64,000 nt of DNA from Ligula intestinalis (taxonomy: Eukaryota; Platyhelminthes; Cestoda; Diphyllobothriidea; Diphyllobothriidae). Under the pieces are notes generated by a model. That model did no database searches and was not told the origin of the DNA. It saw only the letters and a list, made by a program, of their open reading frames with translations. The stretch is from positions 20,112,804 to 20,176,803 of the forward strand of contig JAYGXS010000004.1 of assembly GCA_036362985.1 (NCBI GenBank). Reading direction: 5' to 3'. A program made the position numbers and the translations under genes. Positions 22,944-32,508 of the stretch are shown here, in pieces (position 1 is the stretch's first letter; each line of letters begins with the position of its first letter).

Positions 22944-23181
22944 CAAACGAATGGGGAGTGTTTCTGTTGAAGTCTATGTTCTTCCACATCGAGCGGAACT
23001 ACGAAAATTATCTGTTGATTTGAAGAAAATTCTCCTCTCTAACAACGATCCCATTTATGACAAAGCTCCGCGGGTCTCTCAAGGGCGCGTTACAAGGGCT
23101 GGCAGCGGGTCCACGCAAACGCAGCCTGTACCGATTGCTAAGAAGAGGTCTATCCAAGATTCTGTCTACAGCGCAACGGAG
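22944..23181 (+). CDS. Host gene exon 15
   Basis: Acceptor TAATCTTTGCAG, donor CGGAG|GTTTGT, phase 2 in and phase 0 out. It encodes KRMGSVSVEVYVLPHRAELR, KLSVDLKKILLSNNDPIYDK and a basic S/T/Q-rich tail (TRAGSGSTQTQPVPIAKKRS). The basic tail could hold a nuclear localisation signal, but that is inference from composition only. Confidence 0.75.
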
Positions 23182-23326
23182 GTTTGTATGGCGTAATTTA
23201 CGCTTTTTTAAAACTGTATTTGAGTGCTATTCTACAAGGTATTTTAGAGGACAAGTTAGCATATAACAACCTTAAAGAAAGTCCCGATCTGTTTACTGGT
23301 GTCTTTTTATGCGTAATTGCTGACAG

Positions 23327-23541
23327 GTTGAGTGAGACTCCAAACGTATTAGGAATAAGCTGAGTGAAGACTTCCGAGTGCGGCAATTTTCGGCCTATTT
23401 ACAGTCAGCGGTTATTCTTACGCCAAACCAGACCCCTAAAACCTTCACAGACCTACAAACAGATCTCTTATGTCTCCCTGTGGTACTAAGCGCACTTGAT
23501 GTGGCTGCCAAACGTATCGAGAAGTATATTCGACCGCTGGG
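23327..23541 (+). CDS. Host gene exon 16, with an in-frame TGA
   Basis: Acceptor GTAATTGCTGACAG, donor CTGGG|GTAATA. Read in phase 0 it gives two codons, then TGA at 23333-23335, then an excellent open stretch (KRIRNKLSEDFRVRQFSAYL, TDLLCLPVVLSALDVAAKRI, EKYIRPLG). The stop sits in the third codon, where CGA would give Arg. Either the allele is broken, the base is wrong, or a weaker acceptor downstream (AATAAG, ending 23368) is used and avoids the stop. A PLE terminal arm begins within about 10 nt after the donor. Confidence 0.6.
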
Positions 23542-23547
23542 GTAATA

Positions 23548-23612
23548 ACTTTATTCGCTTAACGTTTCGGATTCCATCGCGGAGCCATCATCTGAGACAG
23601 TAGCAGAAACCA
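23548..23612 (-). repeat. Inverted terminal arm of a Penelope-like element with hammerhead-like box
   Basis: The minus strand reads AGATGATGGCTCCGCGATGG then AATCCGAAACGTTAAGCGAA. The box GAATCCGAAACGT-AGGCGAAT recurs at 58017, 58754 and 61675. An inverted terminal arm at the 5' side of a truncated copy is the usual PLE layout, so I take it as the left end of the copy that continues at 23620. Confidence 0.5.
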
Positions 23613-24478
23613 TTAGTTCATGTATTCTATTTACCGGCGTGTTGAGACGCACTGCAGTGAACCGGAAAACAATGTTTCCAAACTGAAATTTCTTCGCGCA
23701 ACTTCGTCAACTGGTTCATGTACAAACGAGACGAACAACAAAATCGCACCGATCTCAAATGTTGGCGAGCAATTCCTTATGTAAAGTCTCATCGGGAGAC
23801 GACGAATGTCTTTTCCCACCGCTTTGAGTTGGACTCGCGCATATACCGGAGGCAACCACAGCGCGAGAGATAATAAAACTAAAATACGTTGTCTTTTTAT
23901 GGACACGAGAAGTGCTCGCCAGTTCAGGCATGGCCACAGGCCGGTCGCGCGCGCCCTGAGCACACGTGACGCCCGCCCCCGCGTGCACTGCAATGTTCTA
24001 GAATGTCCCGCAGCGTGGGAAATCAAGCCAGAACTCCCCCTCTTGTGCGATAGGCCAGGAACAGTCTAGAAGGACCAACACCTTATAATAGGCTGTAGTG
24101 GACACGCTGATTCATTCTGCTGTCTCTGTATTGTCGTGAATGAAGACTCTTGTGATCAGAACCGGCTTTGCCTCCTACCTATTACTCCTGGGGACATATC
24201 AGTTAGGTCTACGAGTTGATATGGTGCAAGTCCGCACTGATAACGGGCCACCAACTTTGATCCTAAGCCTTGTATCTGCCGAAAAAAGGTTATTTAAGAC
24301 AGAAGTTCTCTTGATACTGGCAGCCAACGAGCGTGCAAGACACGGACGTGGGAAAGAAGCACAGCGCTAAACAGTCTAGCCGATAAGCGCGAGGATAATT
24401 TTCTACACCCTAGCAAAGTAAGTTGCGTGTACACACGACAAAGAAAACAGTACAATTTACCAAATAGAAGATGCGTAC

Positions 24479-24728
24479 CTTTTGGAGACGGTGCGTGTTG
24501 TTTGGCTGCTTCTGCAAGTGAGGCCCGAAGTTCCACCACCTCATCTTCAGAGGCCTTGAGTGACTGTCGAGCCAACAGTAGCTCTCTTTGAAGGGTAGAA
24601 CTTTGCGCGTTGGCCGCTTCTAGTTTTTCGTCAGACTTGCGGCGAACTTCAGCTAATTCCGTCTCAAGAGAGGTCACACGACGCTCTGCATGACGCTTCT
24701 CCATCTCCTCCCGTTGGTCCAGATTAGA
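24479..24728 (-). CDS. Captured exon B, coiled coil (antisense)
   Basis: The minus strand, after acceptor TTTTTCCCTTCATAG, encodes SNLDQREEMEKRHAERRVTS, LETELAEVRRKSDEKLEAAN and VVELRASLAEAAKQHAPSPK, and ends AAAAG|GTACGC. Heptad spacing of Leu/Ala with Glu, Lys and Arg is a clear coiled coil. It joins captured exon A in phase 0. It resembles rod segments of many cytoskeletal or nuclear-envelope proteins, and I cannot name the source gene. Confidence 0.7.
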
Positions 24729-24814
24729 CTATGAAGGGAAAAAGGGGGAATCAGGTCGTATCATTGAGGGTAGCTGGAGGAAAAACCCCAAAACAGACAG
24801 TGCAGTCAACGCAC

Positions 24815-24992
24815 TTGGATGAGCTGGAGCTGGTGCATAAATTGTTCATGCATAACGGCCTGCTTGCGTAAGGACTCTAGCTCCTGTGTCAGGCGAGTTT
24901 CATTGGCCCTGGAATGCTCCAGTTGTCTGGAAATTTGGCGAGAATCAGCCTCGGCCGCAGTAAGACGATCTGCGGTTCTAGCAGCCTCCTCG
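24815..24992 (-). CDS. Captured exon A, coiled coil (antisense)
   Basis: The minus strand encodes EEAARTADRLTAAEADSRQI, SRQLEHSRANETRLTQELES and HEQFMHQLQLIQ, with donor CAA|GTGCGT. Its 5' edge, CTTCCAG|CGAGG, coincides with the start of homology to the LTR, so the acceptor may be formed by LTR sequence. The intron of 86 nt (24729-24814) is kept intact. Confidence 0.7.
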
Positions 24993-25791
24993 CTGGAAGT
25001 GCACCCCGGTTGAGCCATGCCGGCAGACCGGCCGAGCGCTGTGAGCACAGGTGACGCCCGCCCCCGCGTGCACTGCAATGTTCTAGAATGTCCCGCAGCG
25101 TGGGAAATCACGCCAGAACTCCCCCTCTTGTGCGATAGGCCAGGAACAGTCTAGAAGGACCAACACCTTATAATAGGCTGTAGTGGACACGCTGATTCAT
25201 TCTGCTGTCTCTGTATTGTCGTGAATGAAGACTCTTGTGATCAGAACCGGCTTTGCCTCCTACCTGTTATCCCTGGGGACATAAGTCTATAGGATCTGGT
25301 GCAGTTTCGGACATAAAAAACTTCGTCAGAGAAACTGGGAGGCTTCTCAAGACACGAACTGCCAATTATGCGGCTGTACTGCGGAGACATGATGCATATT
25401 CACAAGTTGCGGCCCATTCAACGAAACCTGGTCACGCAATCAAATATCACGAGACCGAAAATCTTGTGAGAAGTGACAATCTTGTGAGCCGCGAGATGCC
25501 TGAGTCATGGCTCACGGACACCCAGTCTATAAACCAGCGCAATGATCTGTCCAAACCATGTTCGCTGCCAAGGCTCAGTTTTTGGACAATGCGAATCGCC
25601 ACTCGAGGAAGTAAGAGGCGAACGCATCATCTAACGCCAATGCCAGGCCGAGCCATCATGACGCCAACGTGCAGCATGAGTAATGAAAATTCAGTAGGTC
25701 ATGACCTGCATGACAGCCATCAGACATTTAGCGTATGTGCGGGTTCCTCTCTAAGGGGAGACTTTATTTTCATAGGTATGCAATAGCATAC

Positions 25792-26137
25792 TGTCAGGGC
25801 CCGGCTTAACTGCGTGATCACGCCGCTCTGACGAGTGGTTCGCACGCCAGACCACCGTACCGCCCACGCAGAGTTCACGCGATGACGTGCGTAGCTGCGG
25901 CCAAGCTCAGGACTAACACGCTAGCTGCATGAGTCACAAGGCCAATGTAGTTGCTCTTTACTTGAGACCACAATCTCATTGGTCCTTTCTTGTACACGCG
26001 TTCACTTGCCTTAAATACGCTGTATTAGGTTTTCTAAAAGACTTCTAATTTGCGCTCTTCTTGTTGTGTTCTTTCTTGGGAATTCACGCAGGGCGTAATA
26101 AGACTGCGATATCGCAGCTTTGGCCATATTTAAAACA
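25792..26137 (+). mobile_element. Solo LTR, same family as 21755-22159
   Basis: 346 bp from TGTCAGGG to TTTAAAACA, flanked by CATAC and CGTAC (4 of 5 bases match). It shares TTAAATACGCTGTATTAGG, AGACTTCTAATT and GCGATATCGCAGCTTTGGCC with the other copy. It lies between the coding tail and the terminal tail of the PLE. Confidence 0.7.
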
Positions 26138-26203
26138 CGTACCGACTCTTGCCTATGAACACTGCAATCCTTTTGTGTTAACTACCAGTCTCTATTATTG
26201 GCT

Positions 26204-26300
26204 CTGAGGATGCGTCGACGACGAAATCATAAACATCCATCGAATAAACTTCTTGTCGCAGCGATCGCGTCTACTTCTGCTCACTTACTTCCCGGGATTT
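26204..26300 (+). ncRNA. Hammerhead-like box and PLE terminal tail
   Basis: CTGAGGA, a GTC/GAC hairpin, then GAAAT (26204-26227), followed by ATCGAATAAAC and the tail GCAGCGATCGCGTCTACTTC with TTACTTCCCGGGATT. The tail matches the PLE tails at 9409, 58066 and 61600. The core fits CUGANGA...GAAA, but three bases beside stem II are unpaired, so activity is doubtful. Confidence 0.4.
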
Positions 26301-26310
26301 TGATTTTAGC

Positions 26311-27040
26311 GTTTATTGCCCAACGTATCCTGGGAGCTTGTCCTGTTTGGCAATCTGGGCTGCGTGGCATGAATACTAATACCCAATGGTGATCAAATAT
26401 GTCCTATTTTGTTCAAATGGTGTTTATACGCGTAATTGCGATTGAGCAGTTAGGTGAATATGTTGACCCCTTGAAGTCGTCCTCCTAATTCGCGGCCATT
26501 TTGCAACTACATTTTTGCCGTATATATTTACTTGGACGACCTACCTTTAACGAAATGTGCAAGGCGTGGTTTGCCTTGTGCGTTTATCTTTTAGTTTAAG
26601 TTCTAGATTTTCCCTTGTAATCTGGTGGGTCAAATAATTAAACGAGGACAGCCTGCAATTTGGGCAGACCTTGTAAAGGTTGCTGCTCCTCGAGTTATTT
26701 ATTACACAGTCTCATTTATCGGTGCTACAATGGCCTGAGCCAAATAGGTTCAGAGAATAATTGATATCGTCTTCCCGTTGGTCGTAAACAGCCACAATTT
26801 ATGCTATATACTGCATTTACTTTGATTGTTAGAACAAGATTTGGAGACTTGTCCACGCATGAGCATATACACAATATTTGTTTTATATCTATTTAATCAG
26901 TACAACCGAAGAACTTTAAATATCACTGGCAGTATTATACTGATCTTAGTGTGTAAATCTATACTGATTGCATACCAGAATGCAGATTATTTCACTTTTT
27001 CTTGAGTGCCGCGGTGGGTTTATAACCTAGGACACTAAGT
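26311..27040. other. AT-rich intron sequence
   Basis: Nothing supportable seen. Confidence 0.45.
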
Positions 27041-27620
27041 TTTAGAACCTTGTGTGTTCCCGTGTCAACACCGGTTATGTCCCCCAGTTACGTGTTAGGA
27101 TGAGAAGGCAGAGCAGGATGGCAGATAGTACTTTATTGTCACTAGTTCTGCTTGTACATCCGCGTTGTCTTCTGTGTGCCCGTCAGCAGCGTGTCCACTG
27201 TCGTCGGAAGCTCGTCTCGGCCAACAGCAGGTCTCGTGTCACAAGCAGCAGAATTTCGGCTCGTCAGCAGCGTGTCTCAGTAACAGAGTTCAGTGTCTCC
27301 CAGCAGCAGAATGCCCTTCTGCTCGCAGCCTTGGTATTTAAGGGCCAGTAGTCATTGTTCCCTATTGGCCCTCCACGAGTGGCCTTGGTGCCTCAGCCAT
27401 CGTGTCCTCATCGTGACGCTTGGCGCGCGCGCTTTGCCCCTGGCCAGGCATGACCTCACGGGTGGCAGACCCCGGCCCGTGGTTGTCCTTGCGTGCTCGC
27501 GTGTTGGCCTTTCAAGGTCACTCTCTTTGCCCACTTTACATGCATCGGTGGCCAGTCCGATTCCTTTGTTCTAGTGCCCTCAGGACAGCCTGAGTCATGC
27601 CTCGCGTGTTGGGCCCTCCC
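27041..27620. other. GC-rich CpG-containing block, possible LTR remnant
   Basis: Raised GC content with repeated CGTCAGCAGCGTGTC words (27181 and 27264) and TTGGCCCTCC-type phrases. It resembles the GC-rich LTRs of this window in style, but I did not find matching ends or a target duplication. The open frames here are likely composition effects. Confidence 0.3.
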
Positions 27621-27808
27621 AACACGAAGGTTAAATAGAAGTGGCCATTTTCGCATTTGAATCTCGATTGACGTCAGTGAACGCCTCTTAATGCACCCAA
27701 AGAATCGCAATTACAGCTCAGCTGAGCTGCGTGTTTAGATTTTAGGTTGATTGACCAAGGGAATTGGCATTCAGGAATTTGAGTTGACCCAATTATGAAA
27801 AAATTCGA

Positions 27809-27891
27809 GGCGTTTGGTGGGATTTGAACCCGCATAGTAGAGAAGGCCTTTACCGGAAGCCAATGCCCTAGCCACTTGAGCTACAAACACC
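27809..27891 (-). repeat. tRNA-like SINE head
   Basis: The minus strand folds as a tRNA-like cloverleaf. The acceptor GGTGTTT pairs with AAACGCC, the A-box region is GTAGCTCAAGTGGCTAGGGC, there is a GGCTT/AGGCC arm, and the T arm is CGGGTTCAAATCCCACC. The loop has C where universal U33 should be. A near-identical copy lies at 50089-50170, also preceded by an AATTGTGAA-type phrase. It is best read as a tRNA-derived SINE head and not a working tRNA. Confidence 0.6.
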
Positions 27892-28002
27892 CATGTGGGT
27901 TGAACTTCCACCGAACGCCTCTCCTTTTTTCACAATTGGGTCAGCCTAAATCAAGCAAATCTGCCAAACCTCCTAATAATTCAGAAATTAGTTCTTTCAC
28001 AG

Positions 28003-28012
28003 TTGGCTCCGA
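28003..28012 (+). CDS. Tentative 10-nt micro-exon
   Basis: TTGGCTCCGA lies between AGTTCTTTCACAG and GTATGT. It is the only change I found that converts the phase-2 end of exon 16 to the phase-0 start of the next exon, adding the residues W-L-R after a completed Gly. The sites are strong, but so short an exon cannot be proved from sequence alone. Confidence 0.35.
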
Positions 28013-28181
28013 GTATGTCAGTAGGAAATGCATAAATGGCGACCTTAATTTTCCCTCCCTCTTTTATCGGACAAACTTTTCGGTTTCTTCGCTCGTGCTG
28101 TGAAACACAGAAGTAATTATTGCGACCCAACTGTAAGTCTATCTTTTAACAGTACCCTCGGAATGCTACCTTTTCCTTTAG

Positions 28182-28307
28182 AAGCAAATTGCTTCCTGGC
28201 TGGCACGATTCGATGCGCTCTGGACACAGCGCAGAGAATTTGTTAGCAAACGTCCTCTCCAAACCAAGAAATCGCGAGCCACATCTGCAGTCCCTATAGG
28301 GGTCTTG
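28182..28307 (+). CDS. Host gene exon 18
   Basis: Acceptor CTACCTTTTCCTTTAG, donor CTTG|GTAAGC, 42 codons, phase 0 at both ends. It encodes KQIASWLARFDALWTQRREF and VSKRPLQTKKSRATSAVPIG. Confidence 0.82.
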
Positions 28308-28644
28308 GTAAGCACTAATTTATTTTATGCTTGTTTTTCCATTAGTTTATCCTTAAAACTCCACTTGTTTACATTTTAAAGTAAAGAAGCTCGAAAAGAG
28401 TTTTTGTTAAAAGATTGACAAGACCAGACAGTTACTGCGTTAAAGGTAACATGCGCTTCTTAGATTTTTCTAGAATCCTCCAAACCATGAAAAGTGTACA
28501 CTGTTTGCAGTAGCAATCGTGGTAAGTAAACGCTATTCCATCATCTTTAAGTACTATGAAAACCGTATGCGCTCTAAAGAAGCTCCATACATTAAGAGCC
28601 ACAAAGTGGTTATCGTCTAACAAATCAGAAGAAGCTGCGATAAA

Positions 28645-28775
28645 ACGGATGCCAATACAAGCAAAGATGCGAGTCCTAGGAAGTAATTAAGAAGAATGTG
28701 CGATGGATCTCGAATAGTCAGGCGAATAAAAGTATTTTCCCAGCGATCGAGTCGACTTCTTCTCTATTAAAAGGA
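28645..28775. repeat. Head-to-head PLE terminal tails
   Basis: 28645-28700 is the minus-strand tail (TGCCAATACAAGCAAAGATG). 28715-28770 is the plus-strand box and tail (GTCAGGCGAATAAAAG, then CCCAGCGATCGAGTCGACTT). The two are inverted with about 15 bp between them, which echoes the inverted-arm layout of PLE termini. Confidence 0.5.
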
Positions 28776-29989
28776 CACTCTTATTTACTTCACAAAAAAC
28801 GTCAAGCGTGCGGCCAAACCGTTGCTTCGCGTGACAGCATTTGATCAGACACAATGTAGAACACAAGTGGGTAGCATAAATAAAGAACAATTTGTCTAAC
28901 AGCAGTAGCGGGCTAACTGTTAAGCTAGAAATGAGAAGAATAATTTTGAGATTTGGGGCAAGAATCTAGGCTCGTGGGGTTCTAAATCCATCAATCACGA
29001 GATTCAGTAAAACGAAAGATGATGAGAGCGTTGGCTGGTAGGACGGTTTGTTACAGCAGTCATCGTACAAGCAGACTAGACAACGTAGAAGCTAACGTTG
29101 TTCACCTTTGCTGCCGTTTATGTAAGCCTGGTCGGCTTTTCGCTTTTGGCATATTAAATACTGAAAATCAACCCGAATTTTAACTGAATAAGCGAACTTG
29201 TCGGCCTTGGACTGGTCGAGTATCTTCTCTTTGTGCTTCTTAGACTTTTTGACGGTTAAATTGCCGCAGTCAACAGCCAAGTAGCTTGCGCTTGTCTGAA
29301 CAATCGGCATAGAGCGGCCAAAATGAATTTAGTATTAAAGCTGCGAAACTTACCATCAGAGAATTCAGAAGGATAGTTGGAGTAAGCACTCGAAAAGTTC
29401 TCATTGGGCAATTACATTATTCAGAAGGAAAAAGGGCATTCACCAGAAGAGGATTATAATTTTATCTGTCGTTTCGGATAGTTATCTCGTGTATTTATCT
29501 TCAGAGAGTGAATACTCTGGCTCCTGGCTCTCGCTATATGCCGCTCCTTTCTTCCGCGTGCATATTCTACCAATGCAGTTTGAGCCGCTCTGCGTAGCTC
29601 GCGTCTCTGAGTGGTAACCGTCACCTGCGCTCTACTCGGCATTAATACTCTCTGCAACTGGGTCGTCAGTGTTTATTAAGTCCCCCTGCGGGCTAGTAAT
29701 CTTTGTCCCGCTGGTAATCTGTGACCTATCCATGAGACAGGCTTATCATGGAACGATCGGGGGCCGTCAACCAGTGATCCGCTCAACGTGCGTATCCATG
29801 AGACAGGTTATGGTGAGACGTGGGGGGGCGGTACTACATTATTAGTTGAGCGAGGTCATAGGTAAACATGCGGTCAAGTAGGTTCATTATTTCATGTCAC
29901 GGGAGGACGCGGGGGTTGGGATTCGATAAGGGACGGCCCGTTACGCGGCAGTGAGCGTTTGTTGGAGCCGGTACAAGGGGAGGAGAAAG

Positions 29990-30445
29990 GAACGTGCAAA
30001 AGTGACCTCTGGTCCTGCCAAGCGCGGAGCTTGCATGTATTTATTTAGTGCACAGCAGACCGACCTGATAGCATTCGCTTCTCCTGCTGCTAGTAGATGT
30101 TGGCCCAGACCTTAAAGGTATTTTGGTGGGACCTTAAAAATCACCTGGAAGGCTTCGTTGAAGTCGGCACGATGTTCGGAATCAACAGTAGGAGCTAGAA
30201 GAGCGGTGTTTATGCTTCTGACTTTATCTTTACTCAGCTATGCCAGTAGGCGTTTCCTTATACCTTTGGGTAAGCGTGGACTCGTGCGACCAATATAGCT
30301 TTCTCGACAGTCGCAAGTAAGTGAGTAGATGCATAAGGAGGTGGTCTGGGTTGGCAACCTATCTTTACCTTCCCCGCGCAAGACGAAGTTTGTTGAGAAT
30401 AATAGGCGAACTCTCAATACTGGTACGGTTTGTGACACGGCTTAG
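29990..30445 (-). pseudogene. Penelope-like element GIY-YIG fragment, antisense
   Basis: The minus strand encodes GEGKDRLPTQTTSLCIYSLT, then CDCRESYIGRTSPRLPKGI. It is close to the fuller copy at 36.06-36.17 kb (GEGKDRLPTQTTSMCVYSFA, then SYIGRTSRRLSKRI). Stops follow. It belongs to the same GRTS-type clade. Confidence 0.75.
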
Positions 30446-31363
30446 TCAAAAGGCGCTTTTTGAAATAACGTTTTCGGCAGAGGTAGCTTATGTGGTCCCC
30501 ATCATCTATCACTAGTCCCAGAATTTTTCCCTACGCATACGGTGGTTTTAGTATCCTCGGGACTGGGGAAATAGGATAGGCAAAGCAAGAAACTTTCAGA
30601 GGTAAGTTTAAAATTAAGAAGATGTAGCCCTAGTTGTTTCCCGCGGCCACTAGGAGTAAGTTGTTCCGTGTGTAAGTTGAAGGTGTGCGCGGGGCTTCGC
30701 GCCGCAGAGTATACTTATCTAACTGCATGACGGTAAGTTGGAACTCACGTAAGTTGAAGTAGATGACCTCCTAACCACTACATATATTCCTCGTGAGTTT
30801 CAAGAAGCCTACAATTTGATAATCAGGTTTTTTCTGTAATACGTCAAACGATAACACAGATCAGGAAAATCGACAGATAAAAATCAACACTTCTAAATAA
30901 AATAAAATAAAAATGCACATAGCAGTTTTAAAGTATATTGCACTGCCTTTAATAATTATCCACCCATAAAACCCTATACCCAGCCTTTTCGTAGGAGTGC
31001 ATGGTAGGACCAGGGATTAATGAGGGGGACTAAATAAGCTAATCTTTCCAAGTTTTCTTTTCTGCAGTCAGTGCTGCGTATTAAAAGACAAATAAAAACC
31101 CTACCTACCTTATAAACCGCCCTGGAAACGTGTCCAGCTGCAACAGATATCTCTAGTGCGGCCTTTACCCCCGTGATAGTGTTGAAGTTAATTGACCTAG
31201 CGCAACGAGACGAGTCGTTCAGGATTTGGTGGTCTCACTTTAGAATTTTTGACTGTATTCTTACAAATGTTGTTCGTGAGTGCGGCATTGATAGTCTTTT
31301 CTTCATTTTCACTCATGGCCACCCTCTGCGTCTTTAATCACGGATTTCGCTTTCCTCTCCTAG
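30446..31363. other. Remainder of last intron
   Basis: AT-rich with a few short simple tracts. No supportable feature until the acceptor CTTTCCTCTCCTAG. Confidence 0.5.
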
Positions 31364-31477
31364 GTCCAGCCTACGTTGAACAATCTGCGTTATTTTGCGG
31401 CTATCCTGCATACTCAAGGCTTTTGTGGCAAACTGGAAAAGAGCGAAGTGCAGGATTACCTGAGCAGGCCTCGATAG
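31364..31477 (+). CDS. Host gene terminal exon with stop codon
   Basis: Acceptor TCGCTTTCCTCTCCTAG, phase 0. It encodes VQPTLNNLRYFAAILHTQGF and CGKLEKSEVQDYLSRPR, then TAG at 31475-31477. It ends a frame kept through all upstream junctions. A longer frame that overlaps it in another phase does not fit exon 18. Confidence 0.82.
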   Translation, partial: VQPTLNNLRYFAAILHTQGFCGKLEKSEVQDYLSRPR

Positions 31478-32430
31478 TATTTACCGTGGATGTACTTTGT
31501 GGTCTTTTATCTTGTATCGCACACTTAACAGTTTCCTGTGTTCTTGATAAACGCCACTTTGAGCGAGTAAACATGCACTTAGCTTTCTAGTAAAGACGAT
31601 AATTTGTTGACAACGAGACAGATGCTCTCCATATTTTCGTATGCATGGAAAACTACCTTATTATGCTCCCAAGACTGCTGTCACAGTGACATTTTATTAA
31701 ATTTCTGCGTTTAGCACCTGTTGGCAATTTAGTAAACTAATAAAAGGGTTTAGAAAAATGGTATGTATACCAAAGAGTAGACGATTAATGTGAGTGAAGT
31801 ATGTTTAAAGGAGGTGAAAAAGATAGGTTGTCTGTTTCCTACATCTCGCAGGCCAAAATAAAAGGAATGAAACGATGAGATTCGAATGGAAAAGTTCCCC
31901 ATTTTCTGCAGGGTTGAATACAGATTAGTCATGAATTTCCAAGAAATGCCTAGTTAATACAGCCATTTATGATCTTGATAGTTATGCAGATGGCAATAAA
32001 ATCCAACTACCTCCTCAGTTTATGCACGTTTAATGGGACTGAATTGCAGCAACTAGGATGGTCCCGTGCGCAGACCTCCCAGCGCACTGAATCGACGTTA
32101 CCACGGGAGTATTTATTGATCACTGAAATGCTACTGTGACGCTGAAAGTAGAGAGTTATTTTTAAATCAGCATTTATGCCCACTTTTTTCACGTGGAGGG
32201 AGCTCGCATGCAGCATATGAAACGTTTTTCTGCATTGCCCAATTTCTGTGATAATTACGGCTGAAAGTTTTAGCTGCGAAATATGAGCACATTAGGTCAA
32301 TATTCAAAAAGATAATTATAGTGAATGAATGCAGGTGTTTCAACGATCTAGTCAAGGAACAATTAAGTTCCGCTTTGCCAAGGAGCTCGCAACGCAAACC
32401 CTCATGACCGTCACATAGTGACAAAGGTTA
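31478..32430. other. 3' flank of the host gene
   Basis: AT-rich. It probably contains the 3' UTR; AATAAA-like words occur near 31.69-31.75 kb (TTATTAAA, CTAATAAA), but no site can be chosen with confidence. Confidence 0.35.
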
Positions 32431-32431
32431 T

Positions 32432-32508
32432 ATGATGAAGTGGATCCGACAAATGGCCAGAAGTGGCCATTCCGGTCTCCCTTTGCTTTGTCGGATCCAC
32501 TTCTTCAT
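32432..32508. repeat. 77-bp hairpin with 22-bp inverted arms
   Basis: The left arm ATGATGAAGTGGATCCGACA(AA), 32432-32453, pairs with TTTGTCGGATCCACTTCTTC(AT), 32487-32508, at 21 of 22 positions. The loop holds TGGCCAGAAGTGGCCA. The loop phrase GAAGTGGCCATTCCGGTCTC resembles the SINE phrase at 5578. It could be a tiny inverted-repeat element or a fold-back derivative of that SINE. Confidence 0.6.

Larger units (their letters stand above)
23890..25281 (+). mobile_element. Small LTR element carrying an antisense gene fragment
   Basis: The direct repeats are about 23890-24203 and 24994-25281. From GTGACGCCCGCCCCCGCGTG to the shared end CTGGGGACA they differ at only a few bases over about 230 bp, whereas the older copy at 8060 differs much more. 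The left repeat starts TGTC. The outer flanks TACGT and TAAGT are an imperfect 5-bp duplication. The interior of about 790 bp has no gag, pol or primer-binding site that I recognise, only two antisense coiled-coil exons with their intron. The right repeat seems shortened at its 5' side. Confidence 0.6.
23620..26310 (+). mobile_element. Penelope-like element broken by two LTR insertions
   Basis: The PLE pieces are 23620-23889 (encodes CWRAIPYVKSHRETT, the YVKG-like block before GIY-YIG), 25282-25791 (encodes KNFVRETGRLLKTR, RRHDAYSQVAAHSTKPGHA and QSINQRNDLS) and 26138-26310 (terminal box plus tail). Between them lie an LTR element (23890-25281) and a solo LTR (25792-26137). The ETGR motif shows a different PLE clade from the GRTSRR copy at 33.6-36.7 kb. 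The frames contain stops (TAATAA just before 23889). RT is absent, so this was already a truncated copy. Confidence 0.65.
2819..31477 (+). other. Multi-exon host gene model (18 exons plus one tentative micro-exon)
   Basis: This entry ties together the exons listed separately. Each was chosen because an open stretch is bounded by AG and GT dinucleotides, mostly in good GTAAGT or GTATGT contexts, and the codon phase left by each exon is completed by the next. Phases run 1,1,1,1,1,0,0,2,1,2,0,1,1,2,0,2,(0),0 and then stop. The product is about 1,050 residues, leucine-rich and mainly helical, with an acidic serine-rich stretch near its middle and a basic serine/threonine-rich stretch later. No signal peptide, zinc finger or catalytic motif is visible, and I cannot name the family. 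The longest introns are expanded by retroelements. One exon carries an in-frame TGA. Confidence 0.8.

Noticed and set aside
27809..27891. Functional tRNA gene
   Set aside because: U33 is missing, the extra arm is odd and the sequence is repeated with shared flanks, so a SINE head is the better reading.
31249..31590. A 113-codon frame with membrane-like start overlapping the last exon
   Set aside because: It is in a different phase from the exon that fits exon 18. Its hydrophobic start is the polypyrimidine tract of the acceptor translated.
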